A stretch of 64,000 bases of DNA from contig CP136067.1 of assembly GCA_032622095.1 (NCBI GenBank), positions 55,839,899-55,903,898 on the forward strand, in the 5' to 3' direction. Below, one piece after another: positions 1 through 12,590 of this stretch; position 1 is the stretch's first letter, and each line of letters opens with the position of its first letter. The translations under genes were made by a program, and so were the position numbers. The stretch is from Siphonodentalium dalli (taxonomy: Eukaryota; Mollusca; Scaphopoda; Gadilida; Siphonodentaliidae). The notes under the pieces were generated by a model, which saw nothing but the letters and a program-made list of their open reading frames with translations, was not told the origin of the DNA and searched no databases.

Positions 1-689
1 ATTCAAGATAAACAGTACAGATAAAACTGCGTTATTCTTCTGTTTCTTGGGGCCCAAAAAGTCCATATTTAATTGTTGTATGAGACCTGGCTTTCGTTTG
101 CTCTCTCGCGAGATACATTTATACAATTATACTCTGAAATAATTCTTCCTCGTATAATTCGAGGGCTTGTTCGTTCTTGTGTGACTAGCTATTCAATTTT
201 CCACAAATTGTAAATTTCATATGATTTTGTTCATTTTTGCTGCCATATTGGGACAGGCATACTACCGATATGGATTACGACTAAGCATTGTTTGTGTGTA
301 TTTTATTACTAATTTGGTATTAGTTGGCGCCCCTTATACCACCGACATTCAGAATTGTTCGATACCAACTGGCATCATGGACGCCATCTTGGATTACAGA
401 AAATGCTCAAAGCGGCTTTTAGCAGATTTTGGATATGTTATAGAGGATACATTCCTCTTCAAAATGGAATAGAAACCAACTTAGTCCAAATTTATTCTAG
501 GTTAACCTAAAATATTAGTTTATCGACCAGACTATAAATCCAGCCAGTTATGGGACCATCTATATAGCTCCTGTTTTACTCAACAGAATATATGCAAACA
601 ATGATTGAATTTGAGTATATATTGATTCTTTATATTTTGGCTGGGGTATGGTGATATAAGCAACTGTCGATTGTAATCGAATCTATATT
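1..689. other. no recognisable feature
   Basis: AT-rich non-coding sequence. An 83-codon open frame at 221-472 looks like chance or old repeat: it contains the motif encoded by 'gccatcttgga', which recurs in dispersed repeats elsewhere in the window. A short stretch at 545-620 resembles 6675-6760 (both contain 'atgggaccatct'). Confidence 0.5.
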
Positions 690-826
690 TGTTTAATATG
701 TTCGTGGGTGGATACTTGTATATATATGTACATACTAATGTTCTACATTATGCATGTTATATACTGTATGTTTCCTTGTACCATGTAACAATGGCTGGAA
801 TAAACAATCAATCAATCAATCAACCA
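690..826 (+). mobile_element. LINE-like 3' end with CAAT-repeat tail
   Basis: The stretch ends 'ttgtaccatgtaacaatggc' then 'tggaataaacaatcaatcaa' with further CAAT units. Non-LTR retrotransposons of the CR1 type often end in an AATAAA-like signal followed by a short tandem repeat such as this. No coding part is attached. A second example of the same style is at 60834-60890. Confidence 0.45.
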
Positions 827-969
827 ATATAGTGCATGCAGAATACAATCGTGTGCTTTGTGAACGATGCGGATACACTCGTGTGCTCAACATATGAACG
901 ATGCAAATACACTCGTGTGCTCTATATATGAACGATTTATGACTCCAGTCATAAATGCATTATAATCAT

Positions 970-1484
970 ATATTTACATACTAAGTGTTGTCATCACTAA
1001 ATCCAGCATTATGATTGGTCGGTGCCCACGTGGCTAGTTGCAGTTATTTCTCGGTGAATGCGCAACGGCTCATAACACCAAGCTCATAACACCATCGAAA
1101 CGTCATTGGGTTTGGAAAGACGAACGCGTAATGTTTTGGGCGCATTTGGACTCGCGCAGGATTGACTTAATACATCATCGGGTTTCAATATGTAGAGAAA
1201 TTGTTCCTATTAACTTTTGCCAAGGGTGCTATTGGGTATTTTGGGCTGTTTTTGTCACGATACACTTTTCGATTTAAATACATTTACAAAAGTGGCTTTT
1301 TCGCTAAATGTATATAAATATAAGGATTAACTGTCATGTGGACTATTTTTATGGAGATGTAACCGTGAGGTAAGTGGTCATAACTTGTATGTAAAATCCT
1401 TCGGGTTTTACACAAGTTAGGTCCACTTACCTCACGGTTACATCTCCATAAAAACAGTCCACATAACAGTTAATCCTTATATAA
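970..1484 (+). mobile_element. hairpin-ended dispersed repeat, copy 1
   Basis: About 515 bases closely match 13845-14354 in the same orientation, starting near 'tttacatactaagtgttg'. The last 160 bases (about 1322-1483) form a long stem: 'ggagatgtaaccgtgagg' at 1353 pairs with 'cctcacggttacatctcc' at 1430, with a short loop near 1398. No coding capacity or clear terminal inverted repeat across the whole unit. I class it as a non-autonomous element or a snapback-type repeat. Confidence 0.8.
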
Positions 1485-1879
1485 CATGTTGTCCGCGGGC
1501 TGGTCCGGTGGTGCTTAGCCACATTGTTGTCCAATTATACATATATTGTTATACATATATACACCTGCATGTATATATATATATCTTAAATACGTTTTAA
1601 TTAAAATGGTACCGTATATATCAACTGTATAACTTTATGAAAAATAAAGATTGCGACGTATATACGTGTATGCTTTGCTGTATCACGTAGAGCGTGGGCA
1701 ATTTTAGTTTAATGAAGGTTTTGGGGCTCGTTATAAAGTGGTATAACTTATTACCCCCGACTGAGAAACAAATTAACAGACTCCGCGTTGTTGCATGTTT
1801 GTAAGAGCAGTTGTTATCAGTGTTTCTTGTTACGGTAAAAATAAAGAGCACCGTACGTCCCACACGAGAGTCGGGTGTA
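1485..1879. other. no recognisable feature
   Basis: AT-rich, with TA-dinucleotide runs near 1560-1590. I see no coding or repeat signal that can be named. Confidence 0.5.
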
Positions 1880-2460
1880 TACACTCTTAAAACGACTGTG
1901 TGGTAGAACCACACAGTTACCACACAGTTTGTGTAGCCATTTGATCGAGCACAACATTGTGTGGTGAATTGTGTGGCAAATGACCACACATCTGTTGTGT
2001 GGTGGTGGCGAACATACTGTGTGGATCGACCAAAACAACTTGTTCTTTGTAGGCACACATTAAATGTGTGCTAAGTTGCGCACAAGATTGTGTGGATGCA
2101 GATGAACAGTTTATGTGTGGTTACTGACCTACAAAGTTGTGTAATTGACACACACAAAGATGTTTGGGTCCAGCACATTTATTTGTTCGTTGAATGGACA
2201 CAAATATGTTTGCACTAAGGAAACAATATGTTCGCCGCTACCACACACGTTTGTATTGTTATTGTACACAATGTTGTTGGGCGAGACTACACAAATGTGT
2301 TAATCACATGCGTACACATTTGTGTGGTTGATCCAAGCAATAGTGTTCACCGCCATTACACTATTTTGTATTGTTCTTGTACACAATGCTGCTGGGCAAG
2401 ACAACACATATGTGTTCATTACATGTGTACAAAAGTGTGTGGTCGATCCAAACAATAGGC
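1880..2460. repeat. GTGTGG palindromic satellite, inverted array
   Basis: Two direct copies of a unit of about 117 bases occupy 2224-2340 and 2341-2458 (shared: 'ttgtattgtt', 'gtacacaatg', 'gatccaa'). The left half (1880-2070) carries the same unit in reverse, for example 'gtgtggatcgaccaa' near 2020 versus 'gtggtcgatccaa' near 2440. Within units there are many short palindromes of the CACACA/TGTGTG type. A related block lies at 5285-5430. Confidence 0.75.
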
Positions 2461-4309
2461 TGCTAATCCTGCAAAAAAAATCATATTCAACGAAGAGTGT
2501 TTACCGATATTTATTGGCCAAACATATAGTTCGGCTATCGTTGGACCATTTTTTCCCGCCATACATATGAAATGTTATAGTCTACTGATGCTTGACGTGC
2601 TGCGCTGGACGTTTTCGAATATTAACTTATCAAACAGCAAACATGCATATCCCGGGGGTCCGCGGACTTCTTTTGTGTACACAGCAGAAATCGTGATTGT
2701 CGAATGATATAGTATAGCTATAGTCTTTAATTTCAATAATACGAAGACACAAAACAAACAGCCGTTTAACACATTCACGTAATATTTTGGTCATCCTTTA
2801 AACTATAAGCGTGCATGTTTCAGTTCCATTAATGGGTTTCACATCAATAACTAGAATTTTCCTTCAACTTGAATGTATTGGAACAATTCGAAAGTCAGTC
2901 TCTGCTATATATACATATATATTGCTACTGGTTGGCTGTCTTACATCAGACTCACCCTCACGTGCGTAGAAGAACAAGCTCTAAAACTAACTGAAGCTTT
3001 CTGAGATCCCTTGAACTATACAAGAAAATTAAGGGCTCCAAAGAGGATAGTCTTTTTGAATGTAATCGCCTCTTGCACAGAAACCAAATTACAGCACATG
3101 ACATCATATGTATACCAAAATCATTGATTGTGGAATTTGTGTCTAACTCATACATTCCACCGTGGTTCTTGGTTGGTTGATTATAGTTTATCTGCGTCAA
3201 TGCCAAGGCAGCCATGTCCATATCTTGTTATTTACATCGACGTTACACCGCGTGACCGCCATGATTTCACCATTGAACCTGTAAGCAGAGAAGTTATTTT
3301 GTTTATAACATGCCATTCAGTGTGCCATTGGGAATATTATTTACAGTATACATTGTATGTACATCTATAACAATATTATAATTCATACATTAAAGAGCGC
3401 ATTTTCAGAAAGGAATATAGTTTTTGAATGATACTAAATATATACATGTACTACTCATTATAGCTTCACATAATGAATGTTCGGACAATTTATAAATATA
3501 TTTTACTTTATCTATATGGCCAGATCGATGCCTCATTAAGCGCAATCTTGACACGGGAAATTTGCAATTTTACATAAGGAATTGTAGCTATATATAACAC
3601 AATACATTCATAGCCCCCCCCCCACCCCTTTTTTATAGTATAAACGATAACTCTTCACCATGTACGTCACTTAGTCCAAATGCTAATAATACTTTAATGA
3701 CACATCTCACTATTCTGCAGTATTTATAATTTTAGATTATTTCTAAGTTCATTATTTGCTATGACATTTATTGAATGACATAATATTCTTCACAATTTAA
3801 AGTTTTGGACACAAACGGTGGCTACATATGTATTAGATATACGACATCACCCCCCCCCCCCCCCCGGGCCCCTCCCTCGGTAACCAAATTTACGCAAGTT
3901 ATACATAGCAGAGGAGCCAAATTATGCATGTTAATTTTTCACATCGTCTTGGTAAACCACCAATATAATTGACAAATAAATACCCCACCCACCCACCCAA
4001 CAATTTGTTTCCCTTGGTACATTGATCGTCCATTGTGGTATTTCAAGGTTTATTGCAACAGTGATGCTCATCATATTCAAATTAAATTAATTTGAAACAC
4101 CAATTTCACACATTTTGTGTGATTCCGGGTGCCACATGTCATATAGAACTTCGTAGTATGCGACTAGGGCATTTCAGTGACAGCCACAAGTCTCATACAT
4201 GGACGCGGCTCAGTGGTCGCCGTTGGTGGGGGGGGGGGTGGGTGTCCACCGTCAAATGTCGAAGTACACCCCACCATCCCCCTTGAACCATATTTGTAGA
4301 ATTATATTT
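2461..4309. other. no gene seen; low-complexity C tracts
   Basis: AT-rich sequence with homopolymer C tracts at about 3616-3630 and 3850-3866. Short open frames do not have splice borders or recognisable products. Confidence 0.5.
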
Positions 4310-4625
4310 GCACACCCCCCTCTCGTTCTGAATTTTCCAATTGGTACCTCAAGCTTTCCAACTATTAGAATTTCCAACCAAATGGAAGTCTTCCACCCGA
4401 TGGCCATTTGAGGCCATTTTTGTTTTACCAAACGTAGAAAAATATGCTACTGTTTGTCTAAAAAAAACTATAAATTTCCCACTAATTACTGGTTGAAAAA
4501 TCAAACAAAGAGAACAATTTCAACCTATTATAATGCATGTGGTGTCAAACTTGTAACTTTGCGTCAGGCATGAAATTTCCAACTGTTGGAATTTTTAGTA
4601 AATTTTACCGAGGTTTGGGATAGGG
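4310..4625 (-). repeat. TTGGAAATTT dispersed repeat, reverse copy
   Basis: Read on the minus strand this resembles 21260-21530: both have 'caacagttggaaattt', then 'aataggttgaaa', 'gtttgattttt', a 'tggccatc' segment and 'ttggaaagcttg'. A third, looser copy is at 42890-43160. No coding content. Confidence 0.65.
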
Positions 4626-5284
4626 TTATAGACACACCCTTCCCAATATCCGCCCTGTCGCCACGTCACTGGTCTCAGTATATATTTCCTCTCATCTGCA
4701 TTCCATATAAACACAAAAAACGTCGTAACTTTATCAACATGAGAACCTTACCGTGCAAAATAATAAAATTGTGGTTCTGGTTTAAAGCACGCTGTATAAT
4801 ATATAGTGTGTATGTGATGAACACACATTTGTTCAGTAAATGTCTTCACCACACAGTTGAATTTGTCAATTTACATAAAGACAATTTTCGAGCAGGTTTT
4901 GTGCTTCGGAAAGATGTGTATCATATAGACTACAGAAACAACAGATAAACCCAGATAAACGCACAACTCTAAAATGTAAATATATGACTATATATATGCG
5001 ACAGGGAATTGATGAATCAGAAAATCCAAATCAAGTTTATTATTTCGTTCAATCATGTTTTATACAAAATAGATACGGAAATTCTCACAAAGGTGAATAT
5101 CTTGCCAATTTAAATATAATCTTACCTTAACTATAGAAATAATCGAAGAGACCGACCAATATATCGAATTTCGAGATCCACCACAATCAACAAGACTCCA
5201 TGTGTACACTTTACGGCAGCCTCTGAGCCTGTACGAAACAACGACGCGCGCGTGACCACCACGTGAAATTTAAAAAAACCGACG
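4626..5284. other. no recognisable feature
   Basis: A 120-codon open frame overlaps 4586-4948 but shows no recognisable domain and starts inside the dispersed repeat, so I do not call a gene. Confidence 0.5.
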
Positions 5285-5430
5285 TCACATACAAATATGT
5301 GTGGTGATGTACACATATATGTGTGGATATTGGGTGATACACACATATGTGTGTATTGTGTACACATTTATGTTCAGATAATGCCTCCACACAGTCATTG
5401 TGTGGAAGCTGCCACACAGTCCTTTTTACA
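5285..5430. repeat. GTGTGG palindromic satellite, short block
   Basis: Successive imperfect palindromes such as 'acacatatatgtgtgg', 'acacacatatgtgtgt' and 'ccacacagtcattgtgtgg' follow one another. They use the same CACACA/TGTGTG words as the array at 1880-2460. Confidence 0.6.
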
Positions 5431-7819
5431 GTGTACTATAGAGAGTCTGTGTATACTATACGTGTACCGTATTTCATGTATTATATGTTATCGGCGTATT
5501 ATATGATCGTGGAAATCGAGAAAATATGATGTTTATAATGCATGTGAGTAGTGAGCCTTGAAAGTCGCTATAATTCATCTTCTGGAATTTCGTATATTGT
5601 GCATTCAATTTAATTACTTCCACGCATGCAGTTACTATAATATAAAACGAAGAGATACGAATATTCTCCATTTACCTAAATTTTAGGGTATTGGATGCGG
5701 CGACGTATAGCGAGATGATGGTTTGTGTATGTCACCCCCACTCCACTTTTTAAATATATGTATAATTTTAATAATTTTATTTCCTAATCTTCAACATGTG
5801 TAAAAAAAAATAATAAGTCGTTTTTAGAATATATATATAGACACCAATATTTGAATAAATTCCTTTTAGTGAAAATTTGAGACTCAAATGGCCATCAATT
5901 CTATATTTTCTAACCGTATGGTGTTGTTCGACATATCCGATTGTTGATTGGAAGTTTTAGGTATCAGTTGTGCAAATTCTAGTTCAAAACATTAGGTTGT
6001 AAATTGAATTTTTATTTTTCAACGGAGTGCAGTTGGAATTCAAAGTTGGACCGCATTCCCGACAACAAGATGTTTGATTAAGACCTGGATTCTATAGCCA
6101 CGTCCATGTATACATATATATCTCCTCTAGATATATAGATGGTATATTATGAATGCATGCCACTGTACATGCATGAATGACCACACACGACGGGTACCCG
6201 GCGTGAGAATAAAAGTCAAATTTAAATTATCCCAATCTCCCGGAAGCACGAGGGCATCTGTCGGTTAAAATTCGTCTCGTATATAAACGCTAGGAAACAC
6301 GAGTATACGCGATTAATTATAAAGTGAATGGACAAAATGATATACGCGCGACGCAACGAAGGTAACATCTCTAAAGATGTATATCATACCAGGTATAACT
6401 TATTGTTCACCCTGTATCAAACGGGTTCAATAACCTCTCATCCATTAGCACTTCCGTGCGCGTATACTCATCAATGATAAAGAAGGTATTCAATATAATA
6501 GTTTTCATGTTTTTGTCAATGGCGAATTTCAATGCACGGAATTAATGCCACCCAAAACAATTATGTTCGACTTTTCTATCCGGACCGGCTATTATCCCAC
6601 GAATATTATCGATGTGGCACAAACACACCAGGTAACCGGATATGGTGATATATACCGCGGTTAAAGGTGGGACTGCACACCAACTCCAGCCATTTATGGG
6701 ACCATCTCCTATTATATCTTACAACATATATGCAACAAATGAATGAATTTGAGCCAGGGATGATTGAAATGTACACTCATGCGCTCTATGGACGATCATT
6801 AATTAAACCTATATACCGCCAAAATTCAGCATTTTCCCTACCAACTGCCATTTTGGAAAACCAAGTTGAATTGAGAATTTTCCACAAAACGGATTTTTTT
6901 CAAACCAGTCCGCCTATTTTGAGACCAAAACTGCTTCGTTACCAACTTTTTCCGGGTCTAACCGCCTAACGACCGTACTATTTCGCTATAAAATTGTGTA
7001 ACCGTGAGCTGTCGAATTAGATTCTGTCACTGCATGAGAAATAAGTTTCCCAACGAACTGGGATAGAACATGTTACTATTTTTAGAACAATAAGCTGTTA
7101 ATTTATTATGTGTTATATTCTCCAGTTCGTAATGACTTGGTACTGAAATATCTTGGGGGGATGCAGTTTCACCATCGCTCCAGGTTATGCTACGCGCAAT
7201 TCATTGTTCGCTACAAGATCTCATAACAAATTCGAAGAGTGCTATAAACGTGCCCAAACTACAGCCGAGTACATCGAAGGAAATTCTATTTTCGAAAACT
7301 TGATCCACAGCAGCCAGAAAGCATGGGTATCGAATTTCGCACAATCAAACTTGCATGCATTGCATATGCGGAACTTGTTTAAATTTTATATATGGGACAA
7401 GCCCGAATTTCGCGTCAGAATTTTCAAAGAATACACGTTTGTCAAAGAAATCTACAGTATTGCATCATTCGTTGCGACTATCATCGGTGTTAACATAGAA
7501 AGACAGCTTTCTCGAAAACAAATTGTTTATGAGGAAAAAACTTACGCAAACACAGGCCACTGCAGGGCCACCGCAACGCAATGACATGATCGGAGCCGGG
7601 GGTGGTGGTGCCCCTCAACTCAGATCAAGCTTGAAAATAAGTCACAATTTTCACAGGGCCAGGAACCTACGTCACTGATGTAACCTCAAAACTAGATCAT
7701 GCCATGAATCTCTAATCTGGCCAACGGGCGTTAGCTATATATAGAGTAGAGATTAATGGCATCAGCTATACCTCTATAAACCTCGCGTCAGAAGCGTTGA
7801 TAGCTGCTATAATTATATA
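5431..7819. other. no gene seen
   Basis: AT-rich. The longest open frame (7153-7584, 143 codons) begins at a TTG, not an ATG, and has no domain I recognise. 7690-7790 has weak similarity to the arms of the element at 15630-16315 ('atcatgccatgaatct', 'ggccaac', 'gcgttagc'). Confidence 0.45.
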
Positions 7820-7905
7820 ACAAGAAAACCATAGTCAGAAATGATAATTTATTATATACCCATGATTGTAATTATAGAATATAAAATATATTGGTTTCAC
7901 GAATG
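7820..7905 (+). repeat. ACAAGAAAACC dispersed repeat, copy 1
   Basis: The core 'acaagaaaaccatagtcag' followed by 'aaatg' and then AT-rich sequence ending near 'aaaatatattggtt' recurs at 30620-30710, 44535-44590 and, reversed, at 55857-55960. Its nature is unknown. Confidence 0.65.
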
Positions 7906-8597
7906 ACCAACTCATAGAATTAATCGCCTTGCACTTCTTGGCATCCGAATAACAATTGAAATTGAAATTCCTAACTACACCTTTTACCGGACTCGGCCTT
8001 CGGGTCGCAATTCGACTTTTGATCCGTCCAAAAATTCCCATTCTATAAATAAAACGGCCATGCGCCCACTGTATACCAAGAAACAGCGAAACATTCTACA
8101 CGCGGAATAAATATCTGAAACTCATGCAGCGGTTGAGCTATAGACAATTGTTGATATAGCGTTATCGTGCTTTTACGTCTGAAATGGGTTATACATTTTA
8201 CAAAAAGCTATTAAAATGGTCGAGCTGTGTTTGATGTTCAAATTCGGGACAAAACAATACATATTTTCCTTGTAAATTTCAGTAATAAATTTTAGATTTC
8301 AACCTTAACTGATTTCTGAATGTGCATTGTGAATTTCAACAGCTAATGTGCTAGTTTATATCCTGCGAGACAAACGTTTATATATATATTTTAAAACAAA
8401 TTAAAAATTAATTCGCTTTGTGTTAGAGACTTGATTCCTGGTTCTATTTCACCTAGTATCTGGTTGTTGAGACTCTATTTTGAGGCGAATCAAAAACAAA
8501 TTGTTGACAAGCTGTTTTTGGTGTCAATTTGTCGGGAAGAATGTGGGGAAAAATATATCCAAAATCTGCTTGGGGGGGGGGGGGGAGGGGAGGTTAA
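7906..8597. other. no recognisable feature; G tract at 8571-8585
   Basis: No coding or element signal. The G tract precedes the tandem duplication that follows. Confidence 0.5.
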
Positions 8598-9060
8598 CAG
8601 CTCTTTGAAATATGGTCGTATTTATGGCTTTTTGTGTCAATTTTGCTGTTCCATATTAGTCCAGTCAATCTGATGGAAAGAAACACCCAACCGTGAAAAA
8701 TTGCTATGCAATGTATATGTCTTTTGGTGTTTTTTGAATGTGACTATACCCGTATAATAATATATCCAAAATCCCCATGAATCCCAGGATGGGAAAGTCG
8801 TCATTTTAGGGTTGAAATACAGGGATATGATACGCTTTGGGGAAATTTTTCTATAGCTCTTTAAAATGGGGTCCTAGTTATGACTTTTTGTGTCAATTTT
8901 GCAGTTCCTTATTAGTCCATCGTGAATAAATTGCTGCAATGTATTTTGGTGTTTTTGAATGTGATGTTACCCATAATAAAATATCCCAAATCCCCATGAA
9001 TTCCAGGATGGGAAAGTCGTCATTTTTGTGTTAAAAGACAGGAATATGTAAAAACAAAAT
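8598..9060 (+). repeat. diverged tandem duplication, about 265-base unit
   Basis: Two head-to-tail copies share 'agctcttt', 'tttttgtgtcaattttgc', 'ttttggtgttttt', 'ccccatgaat' and 'ccaggatgggaaagtcgtca'. The second copy is shorter at its end. Confidence 0.75.
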
Positions 9061-9159
9061 GCTGAAAATTGGAATTTTGTTGATTAACATATATGCCAAC
9101 CACAGACGCTGAGTCGAGTCAATGTGCACCCCCCCCCCCCCACGAGATTAGATTTGGTC

Positions 9160-9344
9160 CATTTAGTTTGTTCATAAGGATGCATCTGGTTACAACACAC
9201 CAAAATGAGTGTCCCAATGAGTGTCATCAAATGCGTGACTTATTTCCCAATCCATTCAACGAATGATCCAAACCACTCCGGTAATGCCCCAGTGTATGCA
9301 ACCGGTGTTCGAAACCACACAGCTGTGTTCCAAACCACTCACCA
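9160..9344 (+). repeat. 20-bp minisatellite, left fragment
   Basis: Degenerate repeats of the form CCAAACCACnCAATGAGTGT. The array is cut at 9344 by the inverted-repeat element and resumes at 11173. Confidence 0.7.
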
Positions 9345-11172
9345 GGGGCCTATACTATAGAATACAATTTTTGTAATATCAGCGTTAATTTGTGATTTAC
9401 TAATTTTGTAATACATATTTTGTGTTATATAGTATTCGACTGTATTTCTACCAGTGTATTTTTTCATTGTAGATTGAAACTCAACATATATGCCCAAAAC
9501 TCTTCATATGCAAAATACATTGACATGTAATGACTTATATGATCTTTTTGGCGAACCATCTATATACCGGGATTCACTTGACCGGAAAATCTTTGCATTT
9601 GGTGGAGAAAAAGGGGGCCTGAAAGTTTCATCTGTTCATGTTTTCATAGTACTCGAACGCTACAGCTTTGTAATATGTAAAAATTCGCAATACGGAATGA
9701 TAAAGTACTGGCTAAGCGGGTTCCATAGTACAGCAATAATACCATTTTTGTGAAAATTCATTATTAGATTACAAATGCACAGGCTACATTATTGATTTTT
9801 CACGACGATTATCCGTGCGGAAAATGGTGAGTGCGATTAGCTGGGTACATGTTCTTTGTAATGCGGTCACGGAATCTCAATTGTTAACCCATTGAGATGG
9901 TTTACGCTCAATGGATTTGAAAGGAGATAGCCATGTCAGCGGCCTAGATTTTAATTATGAATGGAATTAAGGAGTTACAGTTGTCGGGCTTGGGCTCAAA
10001 ACGTATATATAAATATATAAACGATCTTTGTACGAAGGTACACGGATATGCGGTGAATCGGGGGTGGTGGCATTTCGTGTTGAAACAGTTACTGATAATT
10101 TCAGGCTAAGTTGCGTTAAGAATCAGAGGACCCCAAATATTTACCATGACATTATGTAACATATTTGAACCGCATGGCATTTGTGTGCTCAAGAAGTTTG
10201 CGTTCACCTTGTGGTCTAAACAATTTAATTTGGCCAATAGTGCCGCACAGAATGTTCCATGAGTGAATTTTTTGAAAAAATCGGGGTCCCCCGATCCTTA
10301 ACTTACCAATGTAGTAGTGCATGTTGGTTATAACCAAATGTCACATGTTTACCTAAATTCAGCGGCTTAGTTGGGTATAAATGGAAGGTACTGAGAATTA
10401 GGTATAGTTTAAGTAGATGGTGCTATATATATGTTTTAAAATCGAGGTTGGGTGTCCCCGGAGACCCCGGACGAGGGAGTGTTGGTCCACATTGGAATTT
10501 CCAAATGAACACCAATCCTTTACACAGGTCGAAAATACCAAGTCTGAGAACAGCCATCGCACACCATCATGGGTTGAATTTTTCCAGCTGCATGTTACCT
10601 CAAACTTTTCAACTATTAAGGTCTAGATGTTCCCACTAATATTTCAGCCAGACAAAGCTAGCTAGACAAATTAGGTTCCATCCTTGGTAATATTGCTATA
10701 TAAAGTTGATGTGGCCATTTGAACGGCAACCGATGTGTGTGTTTGCCGACCTTTTTCGACAAACCGTTAATAAACATATAACATAAAACATCTGAAAATG
10801 GTAAGTATTCCACACGATACTGAAAAAAATACTTTTCATCGTGCGCAATTGTGGTCAAAATAACCCAAGTATCGGAAACTAGTCACACATAATGTACCTT
10901 TATTCATCAACTAAATCACTCACCAACTGACACAAATAGGCATTGCCATATCATTCGCATATATCATTAGAGTAATTTCCCTTGACAAAATCACAAATGT
11001 TTAGATGTGCGTTCAACGAACGGTGGTCGATAGTACTCGATTTGCCGTCTTTTTGTGATTTACAAGAAATCGCGTTCGCTGTTAGATTACAGTGGTCCAT
11101 AGTACTCGACACTTTCTGTACGGCTCAAATAAGCCTGCTATTACACAAATTGTATTCTATAGTATAGGCCCC
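9345..11172. mobile_element. 1.83-kb inverted-repeat element inside minisatellite
   Basis: It starts GGGGCCTATACTATAGAATA and ends with the reverse complement (11147-11172). Similarity of the ends extends about 27 bases, then continues more loosely with 'catagtactcga' motifs near 9640, 11030 and 11095. The flanks are minisatellite on both sides. I cannot assign a clear target duplication, so the superfamily is open. Open frames within (for example 9490-9753) show no transposase motif. Confidence 0.7.
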
Positions 11173-12590
11173 AGGTGTCCCAAACTATCCAATGAGTCTA
11201 ACTGTCAAATGATCGCTACAAATAACGATCACCCAACACGTGTGTCAAACAACTCAATGAGTGCCCCAAACCACACAATGAGTGTACCAAAGCACCCATC
11301 GGGTGTCCGAAACAACACACAGAGAGACAAATATGCATCCACTGCGTACCTCGTGTCACACAATTAGTATCACAAGACACCCGTCTCAATACATTCAACT
11401 ATAGTGTCCCAAACGGCCAAAATCAGTGACCCAATTGGCCAATCAGTATCCCAAAATGCACCAAACCAGTGTTTGGAATACATAGCAAGTGTCCCAAATC
11501 ACCAATTGATGTGCCAAAACCACCAATTGGTGTGCCAAATAATCCAACGGGAGTCACAAATCAAACAGCGGGTGACCCAAACCATAAAATTAACATCATA
11601 AACCACCCAATGGGTTCCCAATCCATCCAACTTGTGACACAAACCATGCCAACATTTTCTGTCGTCTCTATACATCTACAATAGTGTACAAAACCCTCCA
11701 TCGACTATATGAGACGATCAAATGAGTTTACCAAAACCATCGAATGAGTTCACTCATCCATGTTACAATCGCTGGATATTTTGATACATTTGATTGATGG
11801 TTCTGTACACTACATTGGTACACTCATGAGATGGTGTGGGACATTCGTGTGTGGTTTGAGACACTATTTGGACGTTTTTTTTAGACACTCCTGCATGGTG
11901 GTCTGAGGCAAACGTCGTGTTGCTTGGGGTGACGTGGATGAACATGGACACCCATTGGTTGATTTAAACAATATTTATTTGCCCCAATATTACATTTATG
12001 ATGAACAACATTTAGATGATGGAAACATGAGTAGAATAGAAAAGGGGAAGAGGATTTAGCAGCAAGCAGATATGTGCTTTTGTTGAGCTATCTCCTCAGA
12101 CAAGTAGAAAAATTGTAGAAATCAAGAAAGATCGAGCGAATGGCATGTGGCCGAGTTAGAAAAACAATAGGTTTAAGAAGTGATGGTACCAATTGCATGG
12201 TTTATGGAACTCAATTAATGGTTTGGTACATGACATGCTTGATTTTGGGACACTCGATGGGCGACGATGGCAATCGACTGATGGTTTGGAACACTCATTG
12301 GGCTGGTATGGACACAATTTGGATGGTTTGGGGCACTATTTGAGTGGATTATGTTACTTATTGTGTGGTTTGGGACACCAGGTGGCTGATTTTGGGACGC
12401 CCGTTCTATGGTCTGGGACACCCACCGGTTAATTTAGTATAATATTAAGCAGGTGGATTGAGACATCCGTTGCGTGTGTTTATGCTGCTTAGATGGTTCG
12501 GGACACACGTTAAGTGGTTTGGACACTCATTATATATATTTCTATACTAATTTGGTTACTTGGTGTACACTCATATGATGGCATAATGGA
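11173..12590. repeat. 20-bp minisatellite that reverses strand near 11760
   Basis: From 11173 to about 11760 units read as 'ccaaaccacccaatgagtgt'-like; from about 11770 to 12590 they read as the reverse complement, 'gtttgggacactcattgg'-like. About half of each array is recognisable; units are diverged. Confidence 0.75.

Noticed and set aside
221-472. 83-codon open frame near the window start
   Set aside because: It includes a phrase common to dispersed repeats and has no gene-like context.
7153-7584. 143-codon open frame
   Set aside because: It lacks an ATG at its start, and I see no domain or clear splice context; kept only as a note.
11173-12590. regularly spaced repeats resembling a CRISPR array
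   Set aside because: Units are contiguous and degenerate, without unique spacers, and the genome is eukaryotic.
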